Shown here piece after piece: positions 1-13,778 of a stretch of DNA of 64,000 nucleotides. The stretch comes from Adineta ricciae (taxonomy: Eukaryota; Rotifera; Eurotatoria; Adinetida; Adinetidae). The notes beneath the pieces were generated by a model. That model was given only the letters and a program-made list of their open reading frames with translations, ran no database searches and was not told where the DNA came from. The first letter of the stretch is position 1, and every line of letters begins with the position of its first letter. The position numbers and the translations under genes were made by a program. The DNA lies in assembly GCA_905250025.1 (NCBI GenBank), contig CAJNOJ010000213.1, positions 62,001 through 126,000 on the forward strand. The letters are read 5' to 3'.

Positions 1-3000
1 CAGGTCGTTAACGAGCAGATATCTAACGGAGTCTCACAACGTGATCCTTAAAGAGACGCCAATAAAAATAGATAAGACAGTTTTAGTGCGGAGATAAAGT
101 TGATATTACCGGTGAATCCACATGGACATTGACATTGAAGAACATTGCTTTGAACAGAACAAATACCGTTATTGAAACAACTATTTTTAAGGCAATGCGG
201 CTCGCCACAATCAGTTCCTACAGAAGAGAACAGTCGATAGTGATGCTGATTAATTTCATAAATGATATATGAAATTACCAGAATATCCTGCGGGACAAGC
301 ACAAACAAAGAGACCTTTCCCAAGATTCGTGCAGACTCCATCATTCATACCTATAATAGGAAATTTAACTACTATCGAAATGCTTAGTTATCAATCACTA
401 CTTACAAGGATTTGTATCGCAAACGTCCAGTGATGTGTCACATGTCGTACCTAAACTCATAAGAAATATGAACTTGAAGAATGAGAACATTTCCTTACCA
501 GTATATCCAGGATGGCATATGCATTGAAATGTTGTTTCATTTTTATTTTGACATGTACCTCGTCGGCATGGATTGGATCCACAAGCAGAGACAAATTCGC
601 AACTAAACAACTTATTTTGTCCCTGTGGTTATCATCTTCTCGAACTTACTAGATTCCATAACGTCCGGCAGGACATAAACACATTTCTTCGCCTGTTTTT
701 TGATTAACCACACAAGTGGCATTTCCATGGCAGGAATCCTTTGAACACGATGTTCGTCGTTCCGTACATTTCAAACCCATATAACCTGGTGGACATACAC
801 ATGTATAATTTGTCAATGATAATGTTAAACACGTCGAATTATTCAAACATGGATTTGAATCACATGGAAGCAATGGTGTGTCACAATGTACACCTGTGAT
901 GCCATCTGAGCATTTACATTGATACTCGTTATTCGGAAGATCTACACAAGTGCCTGTTCGGCATGGATTTAATGAACAACGCCGTAGTGGAGTTTCACAA
1001 TGTAAACCTAGAAGAATTTCATAGGAAATGGGTATTTGTCTATCTCGTGTACGAACCAGTGTAGAAGGCTGGACAGTGACATTGCCAATACGGATAGGTT
1101 TCGTTGTGCATGCAAGTTCCACCATTTATACACGGCACTGATCGGCATGGTTCGAACTGTTCGCAGTTTTGACCGTAAAAGCCTGCTTTACAGAAACATG
1201 AATAAGAACCATGTGTATTCAAACAACGTCCGCCATTGCTACAGATTCCTGATATTGTTCGACATTCGTTGATATCAGTACAGCTAAAGTCAAAAATAAA
1301 ACTTCAGTTTCAATTTTTTTTCACACATCAGGATGGATACATACACTCCCATAAGAAACTGAAATCCCGGTTGACAGTCACACGTATACGAGTAGCTTCC
1401 ATTTGCAATACAATTTCCATTTGCACAAGGATTCTTTTCGCAAACATTGATTTCACAAAACTTGCCATAATACGATTCTGGACATTGACATTCACAAGTA
1501 ATCGGTGATGCTTTAATTGCTCGACCTTTTCCACACGAATGATTCAAACATGGATCTACTTCAATTTCACAATTTTCGCCCTGATAGCCGATCGGACACG
1601 AACATGAGTAGCTCGATGCACTTGTTTGCAAACACGAACCACCGTTTCGACAAGGATCACCGAAGCATAGATCAATCGGTATCGAACAAGTCGAGCCTTG
1701 AAAACCATCAGCACAAACACATGTAAAGTTTTGATGCATGGGTGTCGACATGCATTGAGATGATGGTCCACGACATGGATAACTTAAACAAGGATCGGAC
1801 ATGAATTCACAATTGCTTCCATAAAACGGCCATGGACATTGACAAATATAGTAAAACGGTGCTGGTTCAGAACATCGGCCGCCATTTTGACACGGTTGGC
1901 TGTGGCAAACTTCAATACTCAATTCACAATTCTTTCCTGTAAATCCGTTTGGACATAGACAAGTGTATGTCGACACATCAGTGGTTATACATGTTCCTAA
2001 ATTATGGCATGGCTGAGATGCACACGGTGCATATGGATATTGACATTGAACACCTGTAAACAGTGATGGACATTGGCACACAGCCGATGGTGGATTCGTC
2101 GGTAGGTTAACACATGTGCCATTATTTAGACAAATCAGTGATGTACATTGATTGATTAATACTTCACAATGAATTCCGGCATAACCTGATTGACAAACAC
2201 ACTGATAAGTGTTCAAACCTTGCACACAGACACCATTATTTGAACAAGGATTAGAACTACATGTGTTGATTAATTCCGAGCAATTTCTTCCTTGAGCACC
2301 CGGCGAACATTGACAATGGTAACCGTCCAGAGCATCTAATATACATTGTCCATATAAGCATGGTGATGGTGAGCATAAATCAACAGATATATCACATTGT
2401 TTTCCGGTATAACCTTGATAACAATCGCACACATAATCGTCAAGTGTATCAATTGTTCGACATTGTCCATATAGGCAAGGACACGAACCGCAAGCACCAT
2501 TAGATAATTGAGTATCACAACGAAGTCCACTATAGCCAGATGGACACGTGCAGTTGGCTACACCTGGACTAAGATAATGGCATTGACCACGTTTACAGTA
2601 TGATTCATTCAAACATGGATTGATGGGAGTATCACATCGATTGCCTGTATAACCATTTGAACAAATGCATGAACAACTTGTTGAACTCGTTACTAATGGT
2701 ATACCATATTTGCATGTGGTCGATGAGCAGTTACTGATAGGTATCTGACAAATTATTCCTGTATGAGTTGGTGGACACAGGCAACGGAATGATGTTAATT
2801 GCGATATACACGTTCCGTGATTTTGACATGGATTCGATGAGCACCAGTTCATTTCCACTTCACACCGAAGTCCAGCATAGCCTTTTTCGCATAAGCATTG
2901 ATAACTAAGTCCATTGTTGGTATTACGACAAAAGCCGTTGTTCAAACAAGGATTGGATATACATGGCTGAATCTCGTTGGTACAATTAATTCCATTATAG

Positions 3001-6000
3001 CCAGGTTGACATAAACATTGATAGCCATTTAACGTGTCTAGACAAACACCATTATTTTGACAGGGCATTCCTAAGCAAAATGAATCTCGAAGTTGACAAA
3101 ATTCCCCATGAAAAGACATTGGACATGAACAATTGTGTAGACCAGGTGCAACATCATGGCAAGTACCACCGTTCAAGCATGGAGATGATTGACATGATTG
3201 AACACGGATGACACATGTTCGACCTTGAAATCCGTACGGGCATTGACAAGCAAACGAAGTTGCTTGATTAATACATGTGCCATTATTAAAACACGGTTTC
3301 GGTAAACAATAATCAACAATTGAATCACATCGTTGTCCGGTATAGCCAGGAAAGCAATTGCATTGATAAGAATTAAGTAATGGTATGCATGTGCCATTCA
3401 AACATGGCGCACTTAGACATGTATTGATTTGATTTTGACACGATGAACCGGTGTAACCTGGCAAACACGAGCAAATGCCTGTTGTTGAACTTGTTCGAAT
3501 GCATGTGCCGTTGTTTAGACAATAAATTGATAAGCATGGATCAATAATTGCTTCACAATGCGAGCCTGTATAGTCTTTCAATGACAAAAAAAATAAAAAT
3601 CTCATTAGTCATTATCAAATTCGTCGTTTTCTCTTACCTGTCGCACAAAGACACTGATATTCATTCAATTTCGATTGCAAACATATACCATTATTTTGGC
3701 ATGGCATTGATTCACATTCATTTATATCTTTTTCGCAACGATTACCTGTCAGACCCGGTGGACATAAACATTGATAGTTATTTCCATTAATCATACATGT
3801 ACCATTGTTCAGACAAGGACCGGAATGACATTGATAACCACCGTACTGGCATTGATTGCCTGAATATCCATTGGCACATGTGCAATTGAATGTACTGATC
3901 GTTGATTTACTACAAATTCCGTTGTTTAAACACGGTAGACTATCGCACGGATTGATTTCAATTTCACAATCGAAACCGGTATAACCTGGTGAACATGTAC
4001 AATAATAGAATCCATTTGGCATTGTATGGCATGCTCCGTGAACACATGGATTACGATGGCAAGCATTGATCTGCAGTTCACACTTTTGTCCGGTATAACC
4101 TGACAAGCAAGCACATTGAAAATTGTCATCGAGTGCCAGTGAACATGTGCTGTTATTGCTGAAAAAGTGAAGAAGAATTAGGTATTTGTTCGAGAAAAAG
4201 AAGTTCGTCTACTAACAAACAAGGATTTGTTACACATGGTCTTGATAGAATTTCTTCGCAGTTCTTTCCATGAAATTCAGGTGTACAATGACATTGGTAG
4301 GAATTAATCAGTGGTTGACATGTGCCGTTATTTCGACATGGTAATTGTTCACAATGATTGATTTCGTGCTACGAGAAGAACAATAATATAAATCAGTTGT
4401 CAAAAAGAAATCCAATTGCACTTACATCACATAGAACTCCATCATAACCATCATAGCATTGGCAGAAGAATCCATTGATGTTATCCAAACATCTTCCGTG
4501 TTTACAAGGTTGGGACGAGCAATCATCGACGTTTACTTCACACATCTGTCCAGCAAAGCCAGGCGAACATTCACAGGTGTATCCAAATGGTTTGACGTCG
4601 AGATTTGTCACACAGGTACCCCGATTAGCACAATTGGAATGATTTAAGCATGGATCCATACGTTCAGAACAGGTCAAACCAGCATACCAAGGCGGACAAA
4701 TACACATGAAATTATCTAGACCATCAATGCAAGTTCCACCGTTCATACAATGATTTGATGAACATTTGTTGACTTGTATTTCACAATGAACACCTGTGTA
4801 CGATGACGAGGGACAGATACAATCGTAACCGTTCAACTAAATTAAATTACAGAATACAATTGTTAGAGATTGCCTCATTATCGTTTACCTTGTTAACACA
4901 CAATCCTTTAAGACATGGTGAACTATCGCATAAATTCTTTTGCAATTGACAATTCGATCCAGTGAAACCATCTTGACATTGGCATGTATAGTTCCATACC
5001 GCATCAATACACGTACCATTATTTAAACATGGATTCGATAGACATTCGTTGGATGTTTTCTCGCAATTGACACCCGTATAATCATCCAAGCAGACGCAAC
5101 GATAAGCATCAATCAATGGAATACATAAACCGTTATTCATGCACGGATTGCTTGAACAATAATTGATCATTGATGAACAAGTCGATCCCTGTAGAAGAAA
5201 TACTCATAATCATGATTGATATGCAGGTGAAAATCTTACTGTATATCCTTGCGGACAGTCACATTTGAAATTGTTAATTAACGTGCGACAAATTCCACCA
5301 TTTAAACATGGACTCGATTGGCATTGATCTATTTGACTTTCACAGTAGTGACCAGTGAAGCCTACGGGAAATTCTTGTTATTAACAAGCGAAAGAAAGCA
5401 TCCTCTTCTCCCTACCTGGATTACATATACATGAAAAGTTGTTGAATCCGTCAATACATCGTCCAGAATTCAAACATGGATTGACGGGTTCACATTCGTT
5501 TCGTTCATTCTCACATTGAATTCCTAAACAATCAAAAATTTGTATCTCTGGCAACTTAAAAAGCTCATTTTCTCATTCTATTACCAGTAAAACCATTCGG
5601 ACACAAACAGACATATTTATCGATTAATGACCGGCAAGTTCCATGATTTTTGCACGGTTTCGCTTCACATTGATCTATAATTGTCTCGCAAAACGATCCG
5701 GTGATACCATTTGGACAGGTGCATTGCGGCCCTGATTCCGTATTCGAACACATTCCGCCATTAACACACTAAACCGCATTTGAAAGAGAAAAAGGACAAA
5801 GACTGCAGGCTAGAGAAGAAAATTTTGTCTTACCGGTTGTGATTGACAATAATCAACGATTAGTTCGCAGTTTTCTCCATGAAATCCTCTCGAACAGACG
5901 CATGTCAAATTCGTGCCATTGTTTACACATTGTCCACCATTTAAACATTGAATTCCTACGCATTTGTCTTGTAACTTTTCACAATTAGCACCTGTGTATA

Positions 6001-9000
6001 CCAATGGGCAAATACATTGATAACTATTCTGGAAATCAATGCATACTCCACCATGTAAGCACTAGAACAACGAACAATAGATGGTGATTAACAAAAGGAA
6101 GATGAAAAAAAAACCTTACTGGATCAGATAGACATTCGTTAATATTGATTTCACAATGTCGTCCAGAATATCCAGGTTTACACACACAATGAAACGAGGA
6201 GACACCTGTTGCCACACAACGTTCAACACCTTCGATCGAACATGGATTGGTTAAACAAATATCAATTAATTGATCACATCCTGGGCCTGTATATCCTGGT
6301 GCACAGCAACAGCTAAATCTCGATGATAAACTTGTACAATTCCCATGTGATCCGCAAGGTTTCGATGTACATTGATCGACCGGTACTGCACACGTCTCAC
6401 CCGTATATCCTGTATTGCATTGACATGTATACGACGAAAGAGACGGTATACAACTTCCATGCAAACATGGAAAGCTTAAACAGGGATTAATCACCTGTTC
6501 ACACTGTTTGCCAGTATAAAATGGTGGACAAATACAATGAAAATTCTCATTGTCATCGAAGGAATCTCGACATATGCCACCGTTCATGCAAGGCAAACTA
6601 TTGCATTGACTAATTCTTGTTTGACATCGTAAATCAGTATAACCAGATGAACATAAGCATACGAAACTATTCACTTGATCGATACAGGTACCATTATTGT
6701 AACAAGGTGCCGCTTGACAATCATCAATATTCACTTCACAGAAAACACCAGTAAAACCAGCTTGACAATGGCACGTTGGTAAACTACCATAGTTATTAAC
6801 ACAAACACCGTTGTTCAAACAAGGGTATGTTTCGCATTGATCAATAGCTACCAAACAACTTTCACCCGTTAACCAAGGCGGACACAAGCATTGATATGAA
6901 CCAGGTTGATCAATACAAGTCGCATTTGGATGGCATGACAATGGGTACGCACACTCATTGATATTCACTTCGCAAAGATTTCCTGTCCAACCATATGGAC
7001 ATAGACACGTGTACGATTCAACTTGATTGATACACGTACCTGAAAGAATAATCATCGATTCCTTATAGAAATTCTCTTCGTATTGATAGTAAATACTTAC
7101 CATTATTCTGACACGGCATACTTGAACATAGATCAATTTCTGTTTGACAATGATCACCAATAAAACCTGTTAAGCAATCACAATGATATTTATTTACACC
7201 ATCAATACATCGACCGGCATGTAAACACGGATGCGATAAACATTCATCGATATTCTCTCGACATTCAACACCAGTCCAACCTGGTTCACAAGTACAAGAT
7301 TTCGTTAATGGTGTCAACACTTGACATTTGCCATGTAAACATGGACTATTCATACACGGATTCAATTCAATTTCACAATGACGCCCTGAACAACAAAAAT
7401 GAATTTTCTTCTTCATTCTGAAAGCAGAGCAAAAGAAAGCAACTTCATCTGTTTATCTTACCAATAAATCCGACTCGACATGTACAATTGAAATCAAACG
7501 AATTTCCATTTGTTATCACCGATGAGCACGAGATAGAGTTCGACGCTATGCATGGATTGCTCAAACATGGATCAATGGGAATACTGCAATCCGCACCTTG
7601 GTAATCTTCAGTACATTGACAATAATAACTACCGATTGTGTTGATGCATGAGCCGCCGTTTTTACAAGGTTCTTTTTCTAGTAAACATTCATTGATATCT
7701 TCGAGACACTGCGGAGGATTAGCGAAGCCTGTCGGACAATGAATTCTCGTGTTATTCGAACAAGTCAATGGATTTGAACACGAACTAATTCGAGTTGAAC
7801 ATGTTAGTCCAGTAAAGTCTGGTAAACATGTACAAATAAAACCTGTCGCTATACTCGCACAAATACCGCCGTTTTCACAAGGTTGTGACAGACAATAATT
7901 GATTTTAATATGACAAAATTGTCCCGTATAACCGGGATAACAAATACAACTGAACGAACTGGTATTTGTCAATAGTTGACAAATGCCATTTTGACATGGT
8001 GAATATTGACACGGATTTTGATTAATTTCACATAATGAACCTGTATAAACAGGACTTGAACATAAACATTTATATCCCGTAGACGTCGACAAACATAAAG
8101 CATTGTTTTCACAAGGATTATTCGAACATGGATCAATAGATATTTCACATAGACGTCCTTTGATATTGTCACATTTAGTCATTATATTCAATAATGGACA
8201 TGCTTTCTTACCTGAATAACCGACGGGACAGCAACACGAACCATTAAAACACGATCCACCATTTAAACATCCATTGGAATTAGGACACTCCGTATCAAAG
8301 ATTGGAGCAATTAATTTTTGTGTACAGATGTTGATCGGACCCCAGCCATACGAGCAGACTTTTTCACCAGCTGCATTGCAATCGAAATGTCCTTGAGAGC
8401 ATGAATTAGGCGCCGAACAGTGAACGGTGCAATTCGGACCGTAGAATGTCGACGGACATTGCTGTCGATCTTGACAATATAGACCCGTATAACTAAAACA
8501 AACATCATTTTAAGGAATGAAAATCATCTTTTGACCTCCTCTTCTCCTACCCCGCTGGGCAATTGCAAACGAAATAATAACTACGAGATGCTGGATCATA
8601 CGATGACTGGCACGAACCACCATTTAAACATGTAATATCAGGTTTACATGTTGAAAGGTATTGACAGTTCGTACCTGTGAAACCTACAAGATTTTCTTTA
8701 CACATCAGATAGGAAAAAAAACAATCGAATAACAAACCAAAAGGACAACAGCAAGTTGTTGACTGATCATGTCGACAGAACCCACCGTTTTGACAAATTA
8801 AACCTTCAAAAGAACATGTTGAAACTCGATCGCATTGAATGATCGCAATGTTACCTGATGACGATGAACATGTCATCGATGTATTTCGTATTGAACATTC
8901 ACTTCCATACCAACCAGATGAACAGATTTTGTTGCCTGTAATCGGGTGACATGTGTACGAACTTGTGCAATCGTCATTTGGAATACATTGAACGGAACAT

Positions 9001-10311
9001 TGTTTACCATAGAATGTCGCTCGACAATAACTTTTCAATCCGAGAATGATTCTGATAAAGGAAAACAAATAAAACAATCTAATCCGTCATTAGAATGGCT
9101 GAATCACATACTGATTGATATTTGAGATGTTCTTCGACATATCAATTAATGTCAATTGTTGAAAGAGTCCATCCGATATATCAATACGAAATGTCGTATG
9201 AAATTGATTGAGTAACATACTTATATTATTATAAAAAACGAAGATTTTCACTTCGATCGAATTCTATCCGAGAGACAAAGAAAACGGCAAAGTTCCGAGA
9301 AATGAAATACGACTCAAGAACATACGTCATTGATGGACGGTAGATCGAATTGTAATGGGAAAAAATTGGTTGCATTAGTCGGCGAGTAATAATTCAATAA
9401 TCTCGTGCTATTCGCTTTGATTTCGAAAGATTTCTTTCCCAATGGACACGAAGTCCAGTTCGATTGTAATTCACTAAAGATTTCAATAAAAATACCTTTT
9501 GGCGATGTAGACGTTTATATTTGCTTTTGAAATTTCTCATTTTTTTGTCTCGAGGGTTCTATTCCTCTCTCCTTTCGTTTGCATGAGCAATCTAAACTGA
9601 TACCAGGACATCGAGTGTTATGCCAGACAAGTGGCATCACCTTTTATCGCTCATACACACATATGTATAAGCAAATAACAGAACACAAAAATCAATTATA
9701 TATATTGAGAATTTCTCGCATTCAATGACTATACCTATTGACAAAATCCAAACAAACAATTGTATATAAATTACAGGATATCGACATTGGACAGAAATTT
9801 GCAAAAGGAAATGAACCATCACAACATTGACCATTGGTAGTGATACCTGTTGGATTGTGAAATTGAAGTAGATCAACAAGTAAAATCGATGATGATTCTT
9901 GACATTCAATCTAGTTTTTATAAGAAGAAGAAAAAAAAGAAGAGGCAATTGTGAATTTTTTCACTCAATTTAAATCAGTTGAGCATGCACGGGGGAGAAT
10001 TTTCCTTTTCTCGCGTCTTGATCGTTCAAATAAGCTTTCATTTTCTTATCTTATCCGGACAAGTACCGGTATATACACTTCATCATCATCGATGAACTAA
10101 CGATGCACAGACGCATAAGTACTTAGGTCGAGAGACACCAAATGCTCAACTTTGACTTTTTGTGACAAGTTGAAAGAGAACAAGAAAAGATTTATGATTT
10201 CACTTGAAGATTAATGCAAATAGGGAGACGTGGACATGTTCAAAACTTTACCTGTTGATTATTGAATAATAATAATAATAATAAAACGATTAAAAACATA
10301 TTCTTCCCCAT
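1..10311 (-). CDS. Giant Delta/Jagged-type Notch ligand-like protein (signal peptide, MNNL, two DSL-like modules, ~60 EGF repeats); 3' end outside window
   Basis: Exon 1 (10252-10311) starts at ATG 10311 and encodes a poly-Leu signal peptide. The next exon (from 9910) carries the MNNL-like signature NGQCCDGSFPF and fits exon 1 at phase 0. Two further MNNL-like exons follow (about 9490-9380 and 9267-9115). The exon starting at 9051 holds a DSL-like module (CRATFYGKQCSVQC ... CSSGWYGSEC). A second DSL-like module lies near 8490-8330. From about 8155 to 1 the protein is almost only EGF-like repeats, about 60 by my count, many calcium-binding (DINEC, NIDDC) and many with the O-fucose pattern CxNNGTC. 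The frame runs through at least 16 short introns. Known DSL proteins are type I membrane ligands of Notch; any transmembrane segment here lies beyond position 1. Typical ligands have 2-16 EGFs, so this is exceptional. A secreted matrix protein is the alternative. Confidence 0.85.
8330..8491 (-). other. Second DSL-like module
   Basis: In frame with the preceding exon after a short intron, the protein reads CPSTFYGPNCTVHC, then CSQGHFDC, then GEKVCSYGWGP. This repeats the DSL layout (FYG.NC...C, GHF.C, G.KVC..GW), including the GH(F/Y).C core that EGF repeats lack. Position is approximate. Confidence 0.65.
8550..9051 (-). other. First DSL-like module plus linker EGF region
   Basis: This exon begins after acceptor TTTATCAG (start 9051) and is in frame with the upstream MNNL-like exons. 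The Cys spacing YCxxxFYGxxCxxxCxxxDDC ... YTC ... GNKIC..GWYG.EC matches the DSL domain. It is followed by Cys-rich EGF-like segments interrupted by one intron near 8690-8745 (GTTTGT..TTGTAG). Confidence 0.75.
10252..10311 (-). other. Signal-peptide exon of the Notch-ligand-like gene, built on a (TAA)n run
   Basis: The exon reads MGKNMFLIV, then seven hydrophobic residues, then NNQQ, with donor CAG|GTAAAG. The poly-Leu core is encoded by a TTA run, seen as (TAA)n on the plus strand at about 10265-10284, so the signal peptide lies on a microsatellite. Confidence 0.75.
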
Positions 10312-13300
10312 GTGAACCAGTCTGAAATAAAAGAAAAAAATGTGTCAAATTCTCATATATGTTGTCAAACATCGCAAAATACACAAGATGATAATGTTTG
10401 TCGTCGTATTCATTCCTTGAAAAGAAGAGAAAAAGAGAGAAAACGAATATTGATTCTTCCTCCTACATGTTCATGCTCACATACTCGACCTATATAATTA
10501 TTAGATATTAAGAACTGAATGAATAGGTGAGACAGAGAAAATCGTACAAGTTTGTCACGTCGCTCTATGTTAGTTGTGTAGTAATCTGTTAGACCAACGT
10601 TAAAAAAATGTAGAACTACAGCAATAGTAGTAACAATGACGAAAGAGAAAAAAAAAGAACGCCTTCTCACCCTTTAGTTATCCTATAGAGTTGTATATGT
10701 CAGGAGGCGGTGACAAGGGTATATAGTTCGATCAATGAATGGATGGTAAATTGAGAGAGAGAGCGAGGAAAAGAGAGGAACTAAAAGATGCTATCACGTC
10801 AAGAAGTTGGATTTTGATTGTAAATGAACGATTTTTCTCTCCTTCTCTCTCTCTCTCTCTCTTCTTATTTATCTGAGAGAATTCTTTCTCCCTGTCTGAA
10901 GAGACGAATTTGTTTGTGTTACTTCTCTTGCACCGTATTGAACTTTTTCTTCTCTCTGTATTCATCTATTGCAGTGACACGCATGCACGATATTTTGTTC
11001 GATTCTGTAATGTCCCATACAGTGGCACTCAACGCCCACACGTATATTCATATACCGAGTAAATCGTCGAATGTCTGTATCAAAAAGAGAAGGAGAGAAA
11101 AGTCTGAATGGAGACATATGCCACACCTCGTTTTCAGTTCTTGTTATGCTCAATTGTTTACTGCCTATAGCTATTTGCATGCGTCATTCATTGTTTCATT
11201 GTTTCATTGTCGCCGACATCAGTCTATATGAAGATCAACAATATCTGACTGTAAAAACGGCAAATCAATTCAGACAAGTCCATTAATAGAATTGACTTCA
11301 AATTAGTCAATAGTGTTACGTGAGAATGAGACATTTACATTTGCAGAGCAATAAAACGAAACGAAATGTAGAGTTTGATTGATTTACATATGTGAAAAAC
11401 ACAATTAAAGATGAGAAAGATGTATTTGTCCAGGTACACGTTTCATGATGGTCTGTTGAGTCACATCATTTGCACTCCGATTACAGTTCAACTTGACAAG
11501 TATTGTATTGACTATCCTATTCAGTTGATCGAAAACGGATTATATAACTTGTGCTTCTTATCATCGAGAAAACGACGCCAATGATTGTTACTTTACATGG
11601 AGAGACACAATCGATTCGTTCGAGATGATTATCTCATTATTTATTGCCAATTCTGTCTTCATACTTTGCATGGAAGATTTGTTTTTATGATCTTAGTGAA
11701 ATCTGAAACGTATATTTGATGATATTATGCCGTGTTCAATCGCTATTACATGCGATCTTTTTTTTATAGGCTATTTAGTCTTTTGGCACCTCATTCTCAT
11801 GCATTGATTGTTCAATAGCGATTTCTATTAAAGAAAGAGAAGGATGCTTCATTTGTTAGTGCAACATTTCGACAACGAAATCATTCACATTGATAAATGT
11901 GCTTTTTCTTCTTCTTTGAGATCTTAATTTAATGCAAGCTATTTGATGTTGTTGTTCGCCTTGTTCGTTCTCTGTTGAAAGTCTTCAGGTCATATGGGTT
12001 CATTCTTCTTTGCATGTATACGATCAACAGTGTTCACGATTTGATTCTAGTCTGAATAAATACAGATCGACGATTGAAAGACACATATTTTACCTGCAAA
12101 CAAAACAATTCCATATTTAATTATCGAGAGATAGCCAATTGTGTATATACGGATGCCTTACTGTACTGTAGGTAGGATGAAAGATCAGAGTGATTTTTAT
12201 TCTTTCAAGACGAAATTCTTGTTTATCTACCGCGTACCTTTGCATTGAAAGAAGTTGATTGAATGTGATTTGTCGTGAAAAAATTTTCTTCTAATTTAGT
12301 ATCTTTTTTTTGCAATATTAATGTCTGAATTCAAAACAAAGTTTATTATCCTTTTGGATGAAACATTAAACCAGTTCTGATTCCACGTTCGAGCGATAGA
12401 ACAGTCCTATCACGAGCAACACACCCTATTCGCCCTCAGTGCATCAGTAAGATATCATGCGCCTTCGCTACCAATATAATTATTGGATAAATCAAGTGCC
12501 TTGAGTGCCTAAAATGATGCCCGAGATGAACGCATTGCGACTTTGAAGAACGAACAGTAAAATTACCGAGTTTATATGCAACGCCTCACCAAATATTGTG
12601 CTCCTCTGTATGGAATATAATATTGAGATTCTAAAATATTTTGTTTGCGGTAGAAATTAGGCGCTTATGAGTGTGATGAGTTCCGATCATGAAGATATTT
12701 TGAACTGTGCGTCGAGAACTGAAAATGCGATCTGTTGTATGGGAAGGAGAGGATTGTTAGGAATGATATTCAGTTAACCTAGGTATTTCCAAGTAGGGCA
12801 AAGCGAAATGGTAGTGTTCGACGTTTATACAGGAGAATAATGAATAGACTATCATCAGCTGAAGTTCATATGTGTTTTTAACATAATTTAGTCAGAGCAC
12901 AGGAGAAATATCGACCTTCAACTGTACGCGTACGTCGTTTTATTACCAAGATGTTCAAAATTATCAAAGATAGAGTCTCCATCAGCGAATATACAATTTC
13001 CTTGGCATTTGATAATCAACTTCATAATCAATATGCCATTAGCATTCGTTTCAATCAGGTACATATGTCGACTGAGAATCAGAAAAAAACGACTGGAATT
13101 TTAAAAGAAATTTTGTGAAAAAACCGTCTTCACTGGATCATTACGTACGTGTTTGTCAAAACATCGTTAAAGAACATCAAATGGCTCTATATCTGGCATA
13201 AATTCTTACTATGCATGTCCTCTTCCTTTGGCGACTCGAGTCTCTCAAAAGCAGATTTCACTAATGTGCGTGCAGAAGTTCAGCAGTTTTTAGTTTGTAG

Positions 13301-13778
13301 AAACTTGCTCGTCAACATGATTAATACTATATGAGAAATCACTGTATATTTAATTAGTCGTTGACATTCATGGCACGACTATGACAGAAAAGGTTTACAT
13401 TTACGCACTCAAAGATTTCCTTTTGATTGATATATACAGAGTCCATAGTTAGACAAAAAATCACGACGATATTTTCCGTTCTTGTTGACAGGGAAGAGAT
13501 GACTTCTTGAATGTGTTGTGTACACATATCAGCTTTATTATTCGTACTAATCGATTACATCTGCTTTTCTTTGTTGATCTAACAAATAAAGATGGCATTA
13601 ATCAGTTTTTCTCCAACAAGTTCTATTTATTGGGCAGATCTATTCGATAGCTTTGTGTTTATTTCCAAACAAGATCAATCATAGTTTCCTGACCAATTTC
13701 GCGCTGGTTGCTCATTCTATGCTAATGTGAATGTCTTTTTCCAAATCTTTCATTGATCACACGGTTATTTGACCGAAA
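10312..13778. other. Long intergenic region, upstream of the Notch-ligand-like and TPR genes
   Basis: No convincing complete gene. It holds simple repeats, including (CT)n at about 10844-10862, and many purine/pyrimidine-biased stretches. The only coding-looking piece is an orphan exon-like segment at about 12892-13059, listed separately. Promoters for the minus-strand gene and the TPR gene must lie here, but I could not assign elements. Confidence 0.5.
12892..13059 (+). pseudogene. Orphan exon-like segment, function unknown
   Basis: The segment is bounded by an acceptor-like site (ATAATTTAG) and a donor-like site (CAG|GTACAT) and is open in one frame for about 55 codons (…KYRPSTVRVRRF … SIRFNQ). 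I find no connecting exons either side. It may be one exon of an unrecognised gene or a gene relic. Confidence 0.3.

Noticed and set aside
1..9077. Annotation as a Notch receptor
   Set aside because: EGF arrays alone suggest Notch, but the N-terminal MNNL-like and DSL modules are ligand features, and no LNR or ankyrin part is seen in the window.
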